From the NCBI RefSeq assembly GCF_014290175.1, contig NZ_JACOOR010000011.1, positions 1 through 57,494 on the forward strand: a DNA stretch of 57,494 nt. Reading direction: 5' to 3'. The notes under the pieces were generated by a model, which worked only from the letters and a program-made list of their open reading frames with translations, was not told the origin of the DNA and did not search any database. The DNA is from Anaerosacchariphilus hominis. Lineage in GTDB: Bacteria; Bacillota; Clostridia; Lachnospirales; Lachnospiraceae. A program made the translations under genes and the position numbers. This document shows, one piece after another, positions 38,885 to 48,871 of this stretch (position 1 is its first letter; the number at the start of each line of letters is the position of its first letter).

Positions 38885-40513
38885 TTACCGTTTCTTTGGC
38901 GTCCGGCGATACCTGGTATCCGGGCGCTTTTTTCGGAAGGGCCAGGAGAACCGGCGTCTGCGGCTGCTGCGTCTTCTTCTGAGTCCCGGAACCGGAAGGT
39001 TCACGGAGAACTGGAAGGTATTCATCAGATGCCGGATGAGCCGGTACAGCAGGAAGAGCAACAGGGCGATTCCCGCCACAATCAGGATCAGGCGTACATT
39101 GATCTTGATGAAATGCTTCTGCTGAATGGGCTCCGTCCCGGAAGAAGCGTCGGTTTCTGCAGAGGCGCTGTCGGAAGTATCCTCCGAGGAGTCCTCAGCT
39201 CCGGTTTCTTTGTCAAAGGCAAAGTCCTGCAGGTTGTCCTTGGTGAGCTCGATGGAGGCAGTTCCCACGGGCTCTCCATGATAGGTGTAGGAGAGGGTGG
39301 CGATCACATCCGAATCCGTATCCTCGTCCTGGAAAGACAGCTCCGGTGATGCGTCCGAGAAGGATGCATCATTGGGAAGCACAACCGCGTCATCGGAATT
39401 GATCTGAATCAGCGGCTTGGACTGGCCGAAGATGGCACTTCCGATGTAGGAGGTTCCGGAACCCGCTACGGAAAAGTTCGTTTCATTTTCAGAGACATTG
39501 TAGCGGGTGAAGTTTTCGGAAGCATAGTCCAGAAGCAGGGCCGTGTCGGTGAACAGCGGAACGCCCTTTTCTCCGGTGGACTGGGTCCGCATAGTGACCA
39601 CGATAAGGGTCATGCCGCCTCGCTGGGCCACGGTAACCAGTGTACCCTTGGCCACGCTGGTATTGCCGGTCTTGCCTGCGATGACCGTATCATCCAGGTA
39701 GGTGGTGACGCCTCGGTAGGGCGCGATCATGTAATGATGATTGGTCATGTAGGTGATCTCATCACGCTTATTGGTGGGCGGCATCTGGTATTTGGCCGTA
39801 CCGGAGATCCGGAGAAAATCTGGATTCTGGATGGCGGCCCTGGTAATCAGGGCCATATCGTGGGCACTTGTATAATGGTTGTCGTCGTGAAGACCATTGG
39901 CATTGGAAAAATGGGTATTGGTGCAGCCCAGCTCCTCCGCCTTCTGATTCATCATTTCCGCGAAGGAGTTGATGGAACCGGCCACATGCTCCGCCAGGCC
40001 GTTGGCGCACTCGTTGGCGGATTCCAGCATCAGGGCGTAGAGGGACTGCTCCACAGTGAGCTGCTCGTCCTCGGTGGTGTAGATGCTGCTGCTCCCCGCG
40101 TCGATGGAGTGGGTCGCATTATAAGAATAGGTAACCACCTCGTCCAGAGAGCAGTTCTCCAGGGTGATCAGAGCCGTCAGGATCTTTGTGATACTGGCAG
40201 GATAATTCTTCATATCCATATCCTTATTATAAAGGATGGCTCCGCTGGATGCTTCCATGACAATGGCGGATTCCGCGTAGATCTGCGGGCCCTGGGGCCA
40301 GCCGTCGATGGCATTGGAATCAATATCCTTATTATAAGCAGCCTGACGCTCTGCTTCGATTTGTTCAGCGGCAGCTTTCTCCGCGGCGATCTGGGCAGCC
40401 GTCTTTCTTGTGGTCTTTTTAGCGTCTGCGGAGATGGGACTGAAACAGAGGGATCCCACCAGGGAAAGGGTCAGAAGACCCGTGAAAAACCGAAATCTAT
40501 GTGAAAATTTCAT
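38885..40513 (-). CDS. dacA: D-alanyl-D-alanine carboxypeptidase (S11, PBP5-like)
   Basis: A 542-residue secreted enzyme that trims stem peptides in peptidoglycan. A signal peptide (about residues 1-30) is followed by the S11 domain with SITK (Ser107-Lys110), ESANECANG (SxN) and AGKTGNTS (KTG). A C-terminal membrane segment (FIKINVRLILIVAGIALLLF) and a basic tail with RRRRSSRRRR anchor it. Length exceeds typical PBP5 by the acidic linker and tail. The start at 40513 has AGGAGTGC upstream; 33 bp more upstream is open but has no binding site. Confidence 0.9.
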   Translation of the reverse strand: MKFSHRFRFFTGLLTLSLVGSLCFSPISADAKKTTRKTAAQIAAEKAAAEQIEAERQAAYNKDIDSNAIDGWPQGPQIYAESAIVMEASSGAILYNKDMDMKNYPASITKILTALITLENCSLDEVVTYSYNATHSIDAGSSSIYTTEDEQLTVEQSLYALMLESANECANGLAEHVAGSINSFAEMMNQKAEELGCTNTHFSNANGLHDDNHYTSAHDMALITRAAIQNPDFLRISGTAKYQMPPTNKRDEITYMTNHHYMIAPYRGVTTYLDDTVIAGKTGNTSVAKGTLVTVAQRGGMTLIVVTMRTQSTGEKGVPLFTDTALLLDYASENFTRYNVSENETNFSVAGSGTSYIGSAIFGQSKPLIQINSDDAVVLPNDASFSDASPELSFQDEDTDSDVIATLSYTYHGEPVGTASIELTKDNLQDFAFDKETGAEDSSEDTSDSASAETDASSGTEPIQQKHFIKINVRLILIVAGIALLLFLLYRLIRHLMNTFQFSVNLPVPGLRRRRSSRRRRFSWPFRKKRPDTRYRRTPKKR

Positions 40514-40647
40514 ATTAAAAGCACTCCTGCAATAAAATTGTAACATTTTGATTCTAAGTATAGGCTATTTCCGGCAAGGACGCAAGGGCTTCAACGAAAA
40601 GTTTAACGTTCCTTAAGAAAAAAGTGGGAAAAATCAGGCCGCCAAGG

Positions 40648-40677
40648 TTGACAAAGCCCGCAAAAACGGGGTATACT
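40648..40677 (+). promoter_or_regulatory. Promoter of ileS leader
   Basis: TTGACA (40648-40653) and TATACT (40672-40677), spacer 18 bp. Confidence 0.65.
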
Positions 40678-40689
40678 GGCTAATAGCAA

Positions 40690-40958
40690 CGAAACATAAA
40701 GAAAACGCATTGACGAAGAGAGTAGAAAAGCGCCAAAAGGCACAGCGAACCGGGGAGGGTGGAAGCCCGGTGCGAGTAGGACTTTTTGAAAATCACTTCC
40801 GAGCTCCGGGCTGAAGAATCGTGTATAGAGAAGCAGGATTTTTAGGTACCGGCGGCGCTCCTCCGTTACGGGAGACACATGTGATAGCATGTTGTAATTA
40901 GGTGGTTTCACAGAAGCGATCGGCTTTTGTCCTGTTACAGGACGAAAGCCTTTTTTTT
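40690..40958 (+). promoter_or_regulatory. T-box riboswitch (isoleucine)
   Basis: A tRNA-sensing leader before ileS. It contains the stem I segment GACGAAGAGAGTAG (about 40711), a candidate specifier ATC (40792-40794, Ile), the T-box-like TTAGGTGGTTTCACAG (about 40898-40913) and a terminator GGCTTTTGTCCTG/CAGGACGAAAGCC followed by eight T (40922-40958). Uncharged tRNA-Ile should stabilise the antiterminator and raise ileS expression. Confidence 0.85.
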
Positions 40959-41067
40959 CGCGGAAGGCATAAGTCAGGCCGGAATACTTGTATTCCGATC
41001 TGACGCCGCCCGCGAATCTGGAATTCTGTGAAGCAGAATTTCAGATATTTCAAAAGGAGGAAAAATC

Positions 41068-44000
41068 ATGTACAACAAAGTATCAACCGACCTGAATTTC
41101 GTCGGCCGTGAGAAAGAGATTGAAAAGTTCTGGGATGAGAATCACATTTTCGAGAAGAGCATGGACACCCGCAAGGAAGGCGAGACCTACACCTTCTACG
41201 ACGGACCGCCCACCGCCAACGGTAAGCCCCACATCGGCCATGTGCTGACTCGTGTTATCAAGGATATGATCCCCAGATACCGCACCATGAAGGGCTACAT
41301 GGTACCGAGAAAGGCCGGATGGGATACCCACGGACTTCCGGTAGAGCTGGAGGTCGAGAAGATGCTGGGCCTGGACGGTAAGGAGCAGATCGAGCAGTAC
41401 GGTCTGGACCCGTTCATCCGCAAATGTAAAGAGAGCGTCTGGAAATACAAGGGCATGTGGGAGGATTTCTCCGGCACCGTAGGTTTCTGGGCTGACATGG
41501 AGCATCCGTTTGTCACATACGATGACAACTACATCGAGTCCGAGTGGTGGGCGCTGAAGGAGATCTGGAAGAAGGGCCTGCTGTACAAGGGCTTCAAGAT
41601 CGTTCCCTACTGCCCGCGCTGTGGTACCCCCCTTTCCAGCCATGAGGTAGCCCAGGGCTACAAGCAGGTGAAGGAGCGCTCCGCCATCGTCCGCTTCAAG
41701 GTAAAGGATGAGGACGCGTACTTCCTGGCATGGACTACCACCCCCTGGACCCTGCCATCCAACGTGGGTTTGTGTATGAACCCCAGCGACACCTACGTAA
41801 AGGTCAAGGCAGCAGACGGCTACACCTACTACCTGGCGGAGGCACTGGCAGACAAGGTGCTGGGTGGTCTCGCAGAGGAAGGAAAGCCCGCTTACGTGGT
41901 TCTGGAAAAATATGTCGGAAAAGATCTGGAGTACAAGGAGTACGAGCCCCTATTCGCATGTGCCGGAGAGGCAGCAGCAAAGCAGCATAAGAAGGGCTTC
42001 TATGTAACCGTAGATAATTATGTAAGCATGTCCGATGGTACCGGTATCGTTCATATCGCGCCGGCTTTCGGTGAGGACGACGGACGTGTGGGCCGCAACT
42101 ACGACCTGCCCTTCGTACAGTTCGTGGACGGCAAGGGTAACATGACCGCCGAGACGCCGTATGCAGGTATGTTTGTAAAGAAGGCTGATCCCGAAGTCCT
42201 GAAGGATCTGGACGCAGAGGGCAAGCTTTTCGACGCGCCCAAGTTCGAGCATGATTATCCGTTCTGCTGGCGCTGCGACACACCGCTTATCTACTACGCG
42301 CGTGAGTCCTGGTTCATCAAAATGACCGCGGTAAAGGATGACCTGATCCGCAATAACAATACCATCAACTGGATCCCGGAGAGCATCGGTAAGGGACGTT
42401 TCGGCGACTGGCTGGAGAACATTCAGGACTGGGGCGTAAGCCGTAACCGTTACTGGGGAACTCCGCTGAACATCTGGGAGTGTGAAGGCTGCGGACACCA
42501 GGAGTCCATCGGAAGCCGCGAGGAGCTCTATGAGATGAGTGGCGACGAGAACGCGAAGACCGTGGAGTTCCACCGTCCGTACATTGACCAGATCACCATG
42601 AAATGCCCCTGCTGTGGCAAGACCATGCGCCGCGTACCGGAGGTACTGGACTGCTGGTTCGACTCCGGAGCGATGCCCTTCGCGCAGCATCATTACCCGT
42701 TTGAAAATCAGGAGCTGTTCCATCAGCAGTTCCCGGCACAGTTTATCTCCGAGGCCGTAGATCAGACCCGAGGCTGGTTCTACTCCCTGCTGGCAGAGTC
42801 CACTCTTCTGTTCAACAAGGCTCCTTACGAGAACGTCATCGTTCTGGGCCATGTACAGGATGAGAACGGCCAGAAGATGAGTAAGTCCAAGGGAAATGCG
42901 GTAGATCCCTTTGACGCGCTGGATAAATACGGCGCAGACGCTATCCGCTGGTATTTCTACATCAACAGCGCGCCCTGGCTGCCCAACCGTTTCCACGGAA
43001 AGGCCGTACAGGAAGGACAGCGTAAATTCATGGGTACCCTTTGGAACACCTATGCGTTCTTCGTGCTGTACGCGAACATTGACGAATTTGACGCAACCAA
43101 GTACGAGCTGAATTACGATTCCCTGAGCGTCATGGATAAATGGCTTCTGTCCAAGCTGAACACCGTAGTGGGCGAGGTAGATGATAACCTGAATAACTAC
43201 CGGATCCCGGAGGCAGCAAGAGCCCTTCAGGAGTTCGTGGACGATATGTCCAACTGGTATGTACGCCGCAGCCGTGAGCGTTTCTGGGCAAAGGGCATGG
43301 AGCAGGATAAGATCAATGCTTATATGACCCTGTATACCTCCCTGGTAACCATTTCCAAGGCAGCAGCGCCCATGGTACCCTTCATGACAGAAGAAATTTA
43401 CCAGAATCTGGTAAGAAGCATCGACAAGGACGCTCCCGAGAGCATCCATCTGTGCGACTTCCCGACTGTAAACAAGGCATGGATCAACGAAGAGCTGGAG
43501 CGCGATATGGACGAGGTTCTGAAGATCGTTGTGATGGGCCGTGCGTGCCGTAACACCGCGAACATCAAGAACCGTCAGCCCATTGCCCAGATGTATGTAA
43601 AGGCTCCCTACAAGCTGGCTGAGTACTACTGCGAGATCATCGAGGACGAGCTGAATGTGAAAAAGGTAGACTTTACCGACGACGTCCGCGCATTTACCAC
43701 CTACAGCTTCAAACCGCAGCTGAAGACCGTAGGACCCAAGTACGGCAAGTTCCTGAACGGCATCCGCCAGCACCTGTCTGAGGTGGACGGCAATACCGCC
43801 ATGGACGAGCTGAAGGAGAAGGGAAGCCTCACATTTGACGTAAACGGTACAAGTGTGGTATTATCTGAAGAGGATCTGCTGATTGACATGGCGCAGACCG
43901 AAGGCTTTGTATCTGACGGTGACAATACCATCACCGTAGTGCTGGACACCAAGCTCACACCGGAACTGATCGAGGAGGGCTTTGTTCGCGAGATCATCAG

Positions 44001-44223
44001 TAAGGTACAGACCATGCGTAAAGAGGCAGATTTCCAGGTAACCGACAAGATTGTGATTTCCTGCAAGGGCAATGAGAAGATCGAAGAGCTCATTAAGGCA
44101 AATCAGGAGCAGATCAAGTCCGAGGTTCTGGCTGTGGATGTGAAGTTCGACGAGGCCAATGGCTACGTGAAGGATTGGAGTATCAACGGTGAGAAGGTTA
44201 CCATGGGCGTAGAGCGCGCGTAA
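41068..44223 (+). CDS. ileS: Isoleucyl-tRNA synthetase, long (IleRS2-like)
   Basis: A 1051-residue class I synthetase. HIGH lies at residues 55-58 (GKPHIGHVL) and KMSKS near 603 (GQKMSKSKGN). The editing domain lies between. The length and the VSRNRYWGTPLNIW motif fit the eukaryote-like IleRS2 type rather than the shorter bacterial IleRS1 of about 920-940 residues. AAAGGAGG precedes the ATG. Regulated by the T-box upstream. Confidence 0.95.
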   Translation: MYNKVSTDLNFVGREKEIEKFWDENHIFEKSMDTRKEGETYTFYDGPPTANGKPHIGHVLTRVIKDMIPRYRTMKGYMVPRKAGWDTHGLPVELEVEKMLGLDGKEQIEQYGLDPFIRKCKESVWKYKGMWEDFSGTVGFWADMEHPFVTYDDNYIESEWWALKEIWKKGLLYKGFKIVPYCPRCGTPLSSHEVAQGYKQVKERSAIVRFKVKDEDAYFLAWTTTPWTLPSNVGLCMNPSDTYVKVKAADGYTYYLAEALADKVLGGLAEEGKPAYVVLEKYVGKDLEYKEYEPLFACAGEAAAKQHKKGFYVTVDNYVSMSDGTGIVHIAPAFGEDDGRVGRNYDLPFVQFVDGKGNMTAETPYAGMFVKKADPEVLKDLDAEGKLFDAPKFEHDYPFCWRCDTPLIYYARESWFIKMTAVKDDLIRNNNTINWIPESIGKGRFGDWLENIQDWGVSRNRYWGTPLNIWECEGCGHQESIGSREELYEMSGDENAKTVEFHRPYIDQITMKCPCCGKTMRRVPEVLDCWFDSGAMPFAQHHYPFENQELFHQQFPAQFISEAVDQTRGWFYSLLAESTLLFNKAPYENVIVLGHVQDENGQKMSKSKGNAVDPFDALDKYGADAIRWYFYINSAPWLPNRFHGKAVQEGQRKFMGTLWNTYAFFVLYANIDEFDATKYELNYDSLSVMDKWLLSKLNTVVGEVDDNLNNYRIPEAARALQEFVDDMSNWYVRRSRERFWAKGMEQDKINAYMTLYTSLVTISKAAAPMVPFMTEEIYQNLVRSIDKDAPESIHLCDFPTVNKAWINEELERDMDEVLKIVVMGRACRNTANIKNRQPIAQMYVKAPYKLAEYYCEIIEDELNVKKVDFTDDVRAFTTYSFKPQLKTVGPKYGKFLNGIRQHLSEVDGNTAMDELKEKGSLTFDVNGTSVVLSEEDLLIDMAQTEGFVSDGDNTITVVLDTKLTPELIEEGFVREIISKVQTMRKEADFQVTDKIVISCKGNEKIEELIKANQEQIKSEVLAVDVKFDEANGYVKDWSINGEKVTMGVERA

Positions 44224-44270
44224 AACGCGCGCTTACGCGCACCGATACGGTAAACGAGGAGGACATTATT

Positions 44271-46772
44271 ATGAGTAAAAGACCCTTTGACAAGGATCTC
44301 TTCAAAAGAAGCGTAGTTTACAACGTGAAAACTCTGTACCGGACATCAATCGAAGAGGCAACGCAGCATCAGATTTTTCATGCGGTAGCACTGGCTACCA
44401 AGGATGCGATCATCGACGCATGGATCGCGACCCAGGAGCAGATGAAAAAGCAGGATCCGAAGATCGTGTATTACATGTCCATGGAATTTCTGATGGGCCG
44501 TGCGCTTGGTAATAATCTGATTAACCTGACCTATTATGATGAAGTAAAGGAAGCCCTGGAGGAGCTTGGCTGTGATCTGAACGTGATTGAGGATCAGGAG
44601 CCGGACGCAGCTCTGGGAAATGGCGGTCTGGGAAGACTGGCAGCCTGCTTCCTGGATTCTCTGGCAACCCTGGGCTATGCGGCATACGGTTGCGGTATTC
44701 GTTACCGCTACGGTATGTTTAAGCAGAAAATTGAGAACGGCTATCAGAAAGAGATTCCGGATGACTGGCTTTCCGATGGCAATCCCTTTGAGCTTCGTCG
44801 TCCCGAGTACGCGAAGATCGTCAAGTTCGGCGGTTATGTGGACGTAGAGGTGGATCAGAACGGCAAGAGCCATTTCATTCAGAAGGGATACCAGGCCGTA
44901 CGGGCGATTCCCTGCGACCTTCCGGTGGTAGGCTATGGCAACAACGTAGTAAACACCCTCCGTATCTGGGATGCGGAGGCTATGAACACCTTCCGTCTGG
45001 ATGCCTTTGACAAGGGCGATTATCAGCAGGCTGTGGAGGAAGAGAACCTGGCGAAGCTGCTGGTAGAGGTTCTGTACCCCAACGATAACCATATGGCAGG
45101 CAAGGAGCTGCGTCTGAAGCAGCAGTATTTCTTTATCTCCGCCAGCGTACAGGAGGCCATTGCCCGTTATAAGAGAAATCATGAGGATATCCGCAAGTTC
45201 TACGAGAAGGCGGCATTCCAGCTGAACGATACCCATCCCACCGTGGCAGTGGCAGAGCTGATGCGTATCCTGATTGATGAGGAAGGCCTGGAGTGGGATG
45301 AAGCATGGGAGGTAACCACCAAGACCTGTGCGTACACCAACCATACCATCATGGCAGAGGCTCTGGAGAAATGGCCCATCGAGCTGTTTTCCCGTCTGCT
45401 TCCCCGTGTATACCAGATTATCGAGGAGATCAACCGCCGTTTCGTGATGGAAATCCAGAACAAATATCCGGGCGATCAGGAGAAGATCCGTAAGATGGCT
45501 ATCATCTATGACGGACAGGTAAAGATGGCTCATCTTGCCATCGCAGCAGGACACTCCGTAAACGGCGTGGCGAGACTGCATACCGAGATCCTGAAAAAGC
45601 AGGAGCTGAGAGATTTTTATCAGATGATGCCGGAGAAGTTCAACAACAAGACCAACGGTATCACCCAGCGTCGTTTTCTTCTTCACGGCAATCCGCTGCT
45701 GGCTCAGTGGGTGACCGATCACATCGGCGACGAGTGGATCACCGATCTGTCCCAGATCAGCAAGCTGAAGATCTACGCAGACGATGAGAAGGCGCAGCAG
45801 GAGTTCATGAACATCAAGTATCAGAACAAGGTGCGTCTGGCAAAATACATTCAGGAGCACAACGGTATTACCGTAGATCCCCGCTCCATCTTTGACGTAC
45901 AGGTTAAGAGACTGCATGAGTACAAGCGTCAGCTTCTGAATATTCTGCATGTGATGTATCTGTACAACAAGATCAAAGAGCATCCGGATATGGAATTCTA
46001 TCCGAGAACCTTTATCTTTGGCGCTAAGGCAGCTGCAGGCTACCGCCGCGCGAAGCTGACCATTAAGCTCATCAACTCCGTGGCAGACGTGATCAACAAC
46101 GACGCGTCCATTAACGGCAAGCTGAAGGTGGTATTTATCGAGGATTACCGTGTCTCCAACGCGGAGCTGATCTTCGCGGCGGCAGATGTATCCGAGCAGA
46201 TTTCCACCGCCAGCAAGGAGGCGTCCGGTACTGGTAACATGAAGTTCATGCTGAACGGAGCCCTGACCATCGGAACCATGGACGGCGCAAATGTGGAGAT
46301 GGTAGAAGAGATGGGCGAGGAAAATGCCTTTATCTTCGGCCTGAGCGCAGACGAGGTTATCAATTATGAGCAGCATGGCGGCTACAACCCCATGGATATC
46401 TTCAACAGCGATCAGGATATCCGTCACGTGCTGATGCAGCTCATCAACGGATACTACGCACCTCAGGATCCGGAAATGTTCCGCGATCTGTACGATTCCC
46501 TGTTGAACACCAATAACAGCGACCGTGCAGACACCTACTTCATCCTGAAGGATTTCCGCTCCTACGCAGAAACCCATGCCAAGATCGAGTCTGTATACCG
46601 GGACGAGAAGCAGTGGGCGAAGAAGGCTCTCTGGAACACCGCATGCAGCGGCAAGTTCTCTTCTGACAGAACCATTCAGGAGTACGTGGACGATATCTGG
46701 CATCTGGACAAGATGACGGTGACTCTTCCGAAAGAGGATACAGAAGTCAGCGGCAAGAAGGCTGCAAAATAA
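44271..46772 (+). CDS. glgP: Glycogen/starch/alpha-glucan phosphorylase
   Basis: An 833-residue PLP enzyme that releases glucose-1-phosphate from alpha-glucans. The phosphorylase signature EASGTGNMKFMLNGAL holds the PLP-binding Lys near residue 660. N-terminal substrate-site motifs (EQEPDAALGNGGLGRLAACF) and HEYKRQLLN are present. Length is usual. GAGGAGG precedes the ATG. It lies 47 bp after ileS and is followed by a terminator. Confidence 0.95.
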   Translation: MSKRPFDKDLFKRSVVYNVKTLYRTSIEEATQHQIFHAVALATKDAIIDAWIATQEQMKKQDPKIVYYMSMEFLMGRALGNNLINLTYYDEVKEALEELGCDLNVIEDQEPDAALGNGGLGRLAACFLDSLATLGYAAYGCGIRYRYGMFKQKIENGYQKEIPDDWLSDGNPFELRRPEYAKIVKFGGYVDVEVDQNGKSHFIQKGYQAVRAIPCDLPVVGYGNNVVNTLRIWDAEAMNTFRLDAFDKGDYQQAVEEENLAKLLVEVLYPNDNHMAGKELRLKQQYFFISASVQEAIARYKRNHEDIRKFYEKAAFQLNDTHPTVAVAELMRILIDEEGLEWDEAWEVTTKTCAYTNHTIMAEALEKWPIELFSRLLPRVYQIIEEINRRFVMEIQNKYPGDQEKIRKMAIIYDGQVKMAHLAIAAGHSVNGVARLHTEILKKQELRDFYQMMPEKFNNKTNGITQRRFLLHGNPLLAQWVTDHIGDEWITDLSQISKLKIYADDEKAQQEFMNIKYQNKVRLAKYIQEHNGITVDPRSIFDVQVKRLHEYKRQLLNILHVMYLYNKIKEHPDMEFYPRTFIFGAKAAAGYRRAKLTIKLINSVADVINNDASINGKLKVVFIEDYRVSNAELIFAAADVSEQISTASKEASGTGNMKFMLNGALTIGTMDGANVEMVEEMGEENAFIFGLSADEVINYEQHGGYNPMDIFNSDQDIRHVLMQLINGYYAPQDPEMFRDLYDSLLNTNNSDRADTYFILKDFRSYAETHAKIESVYRDEKQWAKKALWNTACSGKFSSDRTIQEYVDDIWHLDKMTVTLPKEDTEVSGKKAAK

Positions 46773-46786
46773 AATGTAAATTACGA

Positions 46787-46820
46787 AAGGACAGACGTTT
46801 TCGGACGCCTGTCCTTTTTT
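46787..46820 (+). terminator. Terminator after glgP
   Basis: AAAGGACAG pairs with CTGTCCTTT with an inner GCGTC/GACG-like part and TTTTTT follows. Confidence 0.75.
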
Positions 46821-46975
46821 GCTCTATAGGAAATACCGTGTTACGTTAAAGTGCGAAAGCTATGATTCCTATAGAGCAAAAAGCCCCTCCGGGGGATCGC
46901 ACTGCGGCGGAATGGAATGATGTCGCTAAGGCGACCCGCCGCAGGCGGAGAATCCTGCAGAGCAGGATTCTATTT
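46821..46975. repeat. Dispersed multi-hairpin repeat, copy 2
   Basis: Outer arms GCTCTATAGGAA/TTCCTATAGAGC (46821-46832, 46866-46877), then CCCCTCCGGGGG, TCGCTAAGGCGA, a GCCGCAGGCGG hairpin and GAATCCTGC/GCAGGATTC. The stems differ from copy 1 by compensating changes. Confidence 0.8.
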
Positions 46976-47039
46976 TGCGATCGGTCTGTTGCAAAATGGA
47001 GTGAAATCGTGTATGGTTAAGAAAAAGGGGGTCAGGCTT

Positions 47040-47813
47040 ATGTATTATGAACATCAGAAACCTTACCATATCGGATTTATCAATGAAGCCGGGGCGCGCT
47101 ACGCCATCTTGCCGGGCGATCCGGGACGGGTGGAAAAAATCGCCTCCCATCTGGAACATCCGCGGTTTGTGTCCCAGAACCGGGAATACACCACCTGGGT
47201 GGGTGAGCTCGAGGGCGAGCCGGTTCTCGTTATGTCAACTGGAATGGGAGGCCCGTCCGCAGCCATCGGCGTGGAGGAACTGCATCAGGTGGGCGTGCAT
47301 ACGGTACTGCGTATCGGCACCTGCGGCGGCATGGCCCTGCCGGTAAAGGGCGGCGATCTGGTGGTAGCCACCGGGGCCATCCGCATGGAGGGAACCTCCA
47401 AGGAATACGTGCCCATCGAGTTTCCGGCAGTGGCGAACCTGGATGTGACCAATGCGCTGGTAAACAGCGCGAAGGAACTGGGACATCCGTATCATGCGGG
47501 CGTGGTCCAGTGCAAGGATTCCTTCTACGGACAGCACAGCCCGGAGCGGATGCCGGCGGGCTACGAGCTTCTGAATAAATGGGATGCCTGGTTGAAGGCC
47601 GGAGCTCTGGCTTCCGAGATGGAAAGCTCGGCCGTATTCATCGTGTCCCAGATTCTGGGCATGCGGGCAGGCTGTGTGTTGAACGTGCTCTGGAATCAGG
47701 AGCGGGCGAAGAACGGAATGGAAGATATAGAAACTCACGATATGACTGCGGCCATTCAGGTCAGCATCGAAGCCATTCGGAAATTAATTCGAGAGGAAAG
47801 AGATGAAACATGA
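47040..47813 (+). CDS. udp: Uridine phosphorylase
   Basis: A 257-residue nucleoside phosphorylase that cleaves uridine to uracil and ribose-1-phosphate. The PNP/UDP motif STGMGGPSAAIGVEEL (near 68) and GTCGGMALPVKGGDLVVA are conserved, with EMESSAVF near 197. The start at 47040 matches the family length and lies after GGGGGTCAGG; the frame is open 123 bp further upstream through a repeat. Confidence 0.9.
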   Translation: MYYEHQKPYHIGFINEAGARYAILPGDPGRVEKIASHLEHPRFVSQNREYTTWVGELEGEPVLVMSTGMGGPSAAIGVEELHQVGVHTVLRIGTCGGMALPVKGGDLVVATGAIRMEGTSKEYVPIEFPAVANLDVTNALVNSAKELGHPYHAGVVQCKDSFYGQHSPERMPAGYELLNKWDAWLKAGALASEMESSAVFIVSQILGMRAGCVLNVLWNQERAKNGMEDIETHDMTAAIQVSIEAIRKLIREERDET

Positions 47814-47914
47814 AATGAGTATTCTGGATTGTGCCGGAACGGCGGAGTAAAAGTGGGAGAAAAAGAGAAGCAGGCTTTCGGTCTGTTTCTTTTTTTTGAT
47901 ACATACGCTATAGA

Positions 47915-48850
47915 ATGAGAGAAAAAATAAAAACAGGGATGGCCCTTTTGATTATTTTACTTTTGCTCCCCTATGTGGCCGCCGTGTTCCGGACCGGAAG
48001 TATGACCGGCACCGAGAAACAGGAAGAGATCACGGAGCTGGAACGGTGCGTGGCGGAAGTCCTTCCCACGGAAATGCCGGTGACCTACGAGCTGGAGGCC
48101 CTGAAAGCCCAGGCGGTGATCGTCCGCACCAATCTGCTCTGCGCGGCCATGGAGTATTACGGAACCGAAAGCCGGGAGGAGGCTGCCGGACAGATCCGGG
48201 AAACGGATCTGGAAATCTTGGGCTTTTCCTATTACACGCCCATTCAGGAGGAAAAGCTCTGGGGCTACGAAAACTGGGAACGTTATCGGGAAAAATGCGA
48301 AAAGGCAGCGGAAGCTACCGACAGTCAGGTGATGATCGCCGGGGAAAAGCTGCTGGAGCTTCCCTACCATGCAGTCAGCGCGGGAAAGACCCGGGACGGC
48401 TCGGTGCTGGGAGCAGCCTATCAGTGGCTGGAGTCCGCGGACTGCCCGGAGGATGTGGAAGCCCCGGAGTATCTGCATATCCGGGAATGGGAGCCGGGAG
48501 AACTGCCTGCCGACACGGAGATTCTGGAGCGGGACAGGGCCGGGTATGTGACAGGGGTAGCTGCGGACGGCATCTCTCTGGGCGGGGAAGAATTCCGGGC
48601 CCGGTATGGGCTGGAATCCAGCTGTTTTTCTCTGGAACGTACTGACGAAAAGGTCCGTATTGTTACGAAAGGATGCGGACACGGACTTGGCCTCAGCATG
48701 TATCAGGCCAATCGTTTTGCCAATGAGGGATGGAAGTATTCGGAAATCCTGTCTTATTTTTATAAAAATGCCGTGTGTATAAGCTTCTCGGAAAGTGGCT
48801 ATGCTAGAGATAGCAAGAGCAATACCGCAGCGGAGGCTGTCGGTGTGTAA
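47915..48850 (+). CDS. spoIID: Stage II sporulation protein D (SpoIID)
   Basis: A 311-residue protein with an N-terminal membrane anchor (residues 8-26) and a SpoIID/LytB domain (VAEVLPTEMPVTYELEALKA, then QAVIVRTNL; GCGHGLGLSMYQANRFANEG near 255). It is a lytic transglycosylase that trims peptidoglycan during engulfment of the forespore. It is followed directly by a SpoIIQ-like gene, the usual clostridial pair. Confidence 0.88.
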   Translation: MREKIKTGMALLIILLLLPYVAAVFRTGSMTGTEKQEEITELERCVAEVLPTEMPVTYELEALKAQAVIVRTNLLCAAMEYYGTESREEAAGQIRETDLEILGFSYYTPIQEEKLWGYENWERYREKCEKAAEATDSQVMIAGEKLLELPYHAVSAGKTRDGSVLGAAYQWLESADCPEDVEAPEYLHIREWEPGELPADTEILERDRAGYVTGVAADGISLGGEEFRARYGLESSCFSLERTDEKVRIVTKGCGHGLGLSMYQANRFANEGWKYSEILSYFYKNAVCISFSESGYARDSKSNTAAEAVGV

Positions 48851-48871
48851 AAACAGACAGAGGTGAAGCGT

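Noticed and set aside
39734..40504. 256-residue open frame antisense to dacA
   Set aside because: Shadow frame; the carboxypeptidase motifs are clearly on the minus strand.
41950..43773. 607-residue open frame antisense to ileS
   Set aside because: Shadow of the synthetase gene; composition and lack of motifs argue against coding.
44346..46703. 785-residue open frame antisense to glgP
   Set aside because: It mirrors a very well conserved phosphorylase in codon-biased DNA. No ribosome binding site or family feature supports it.
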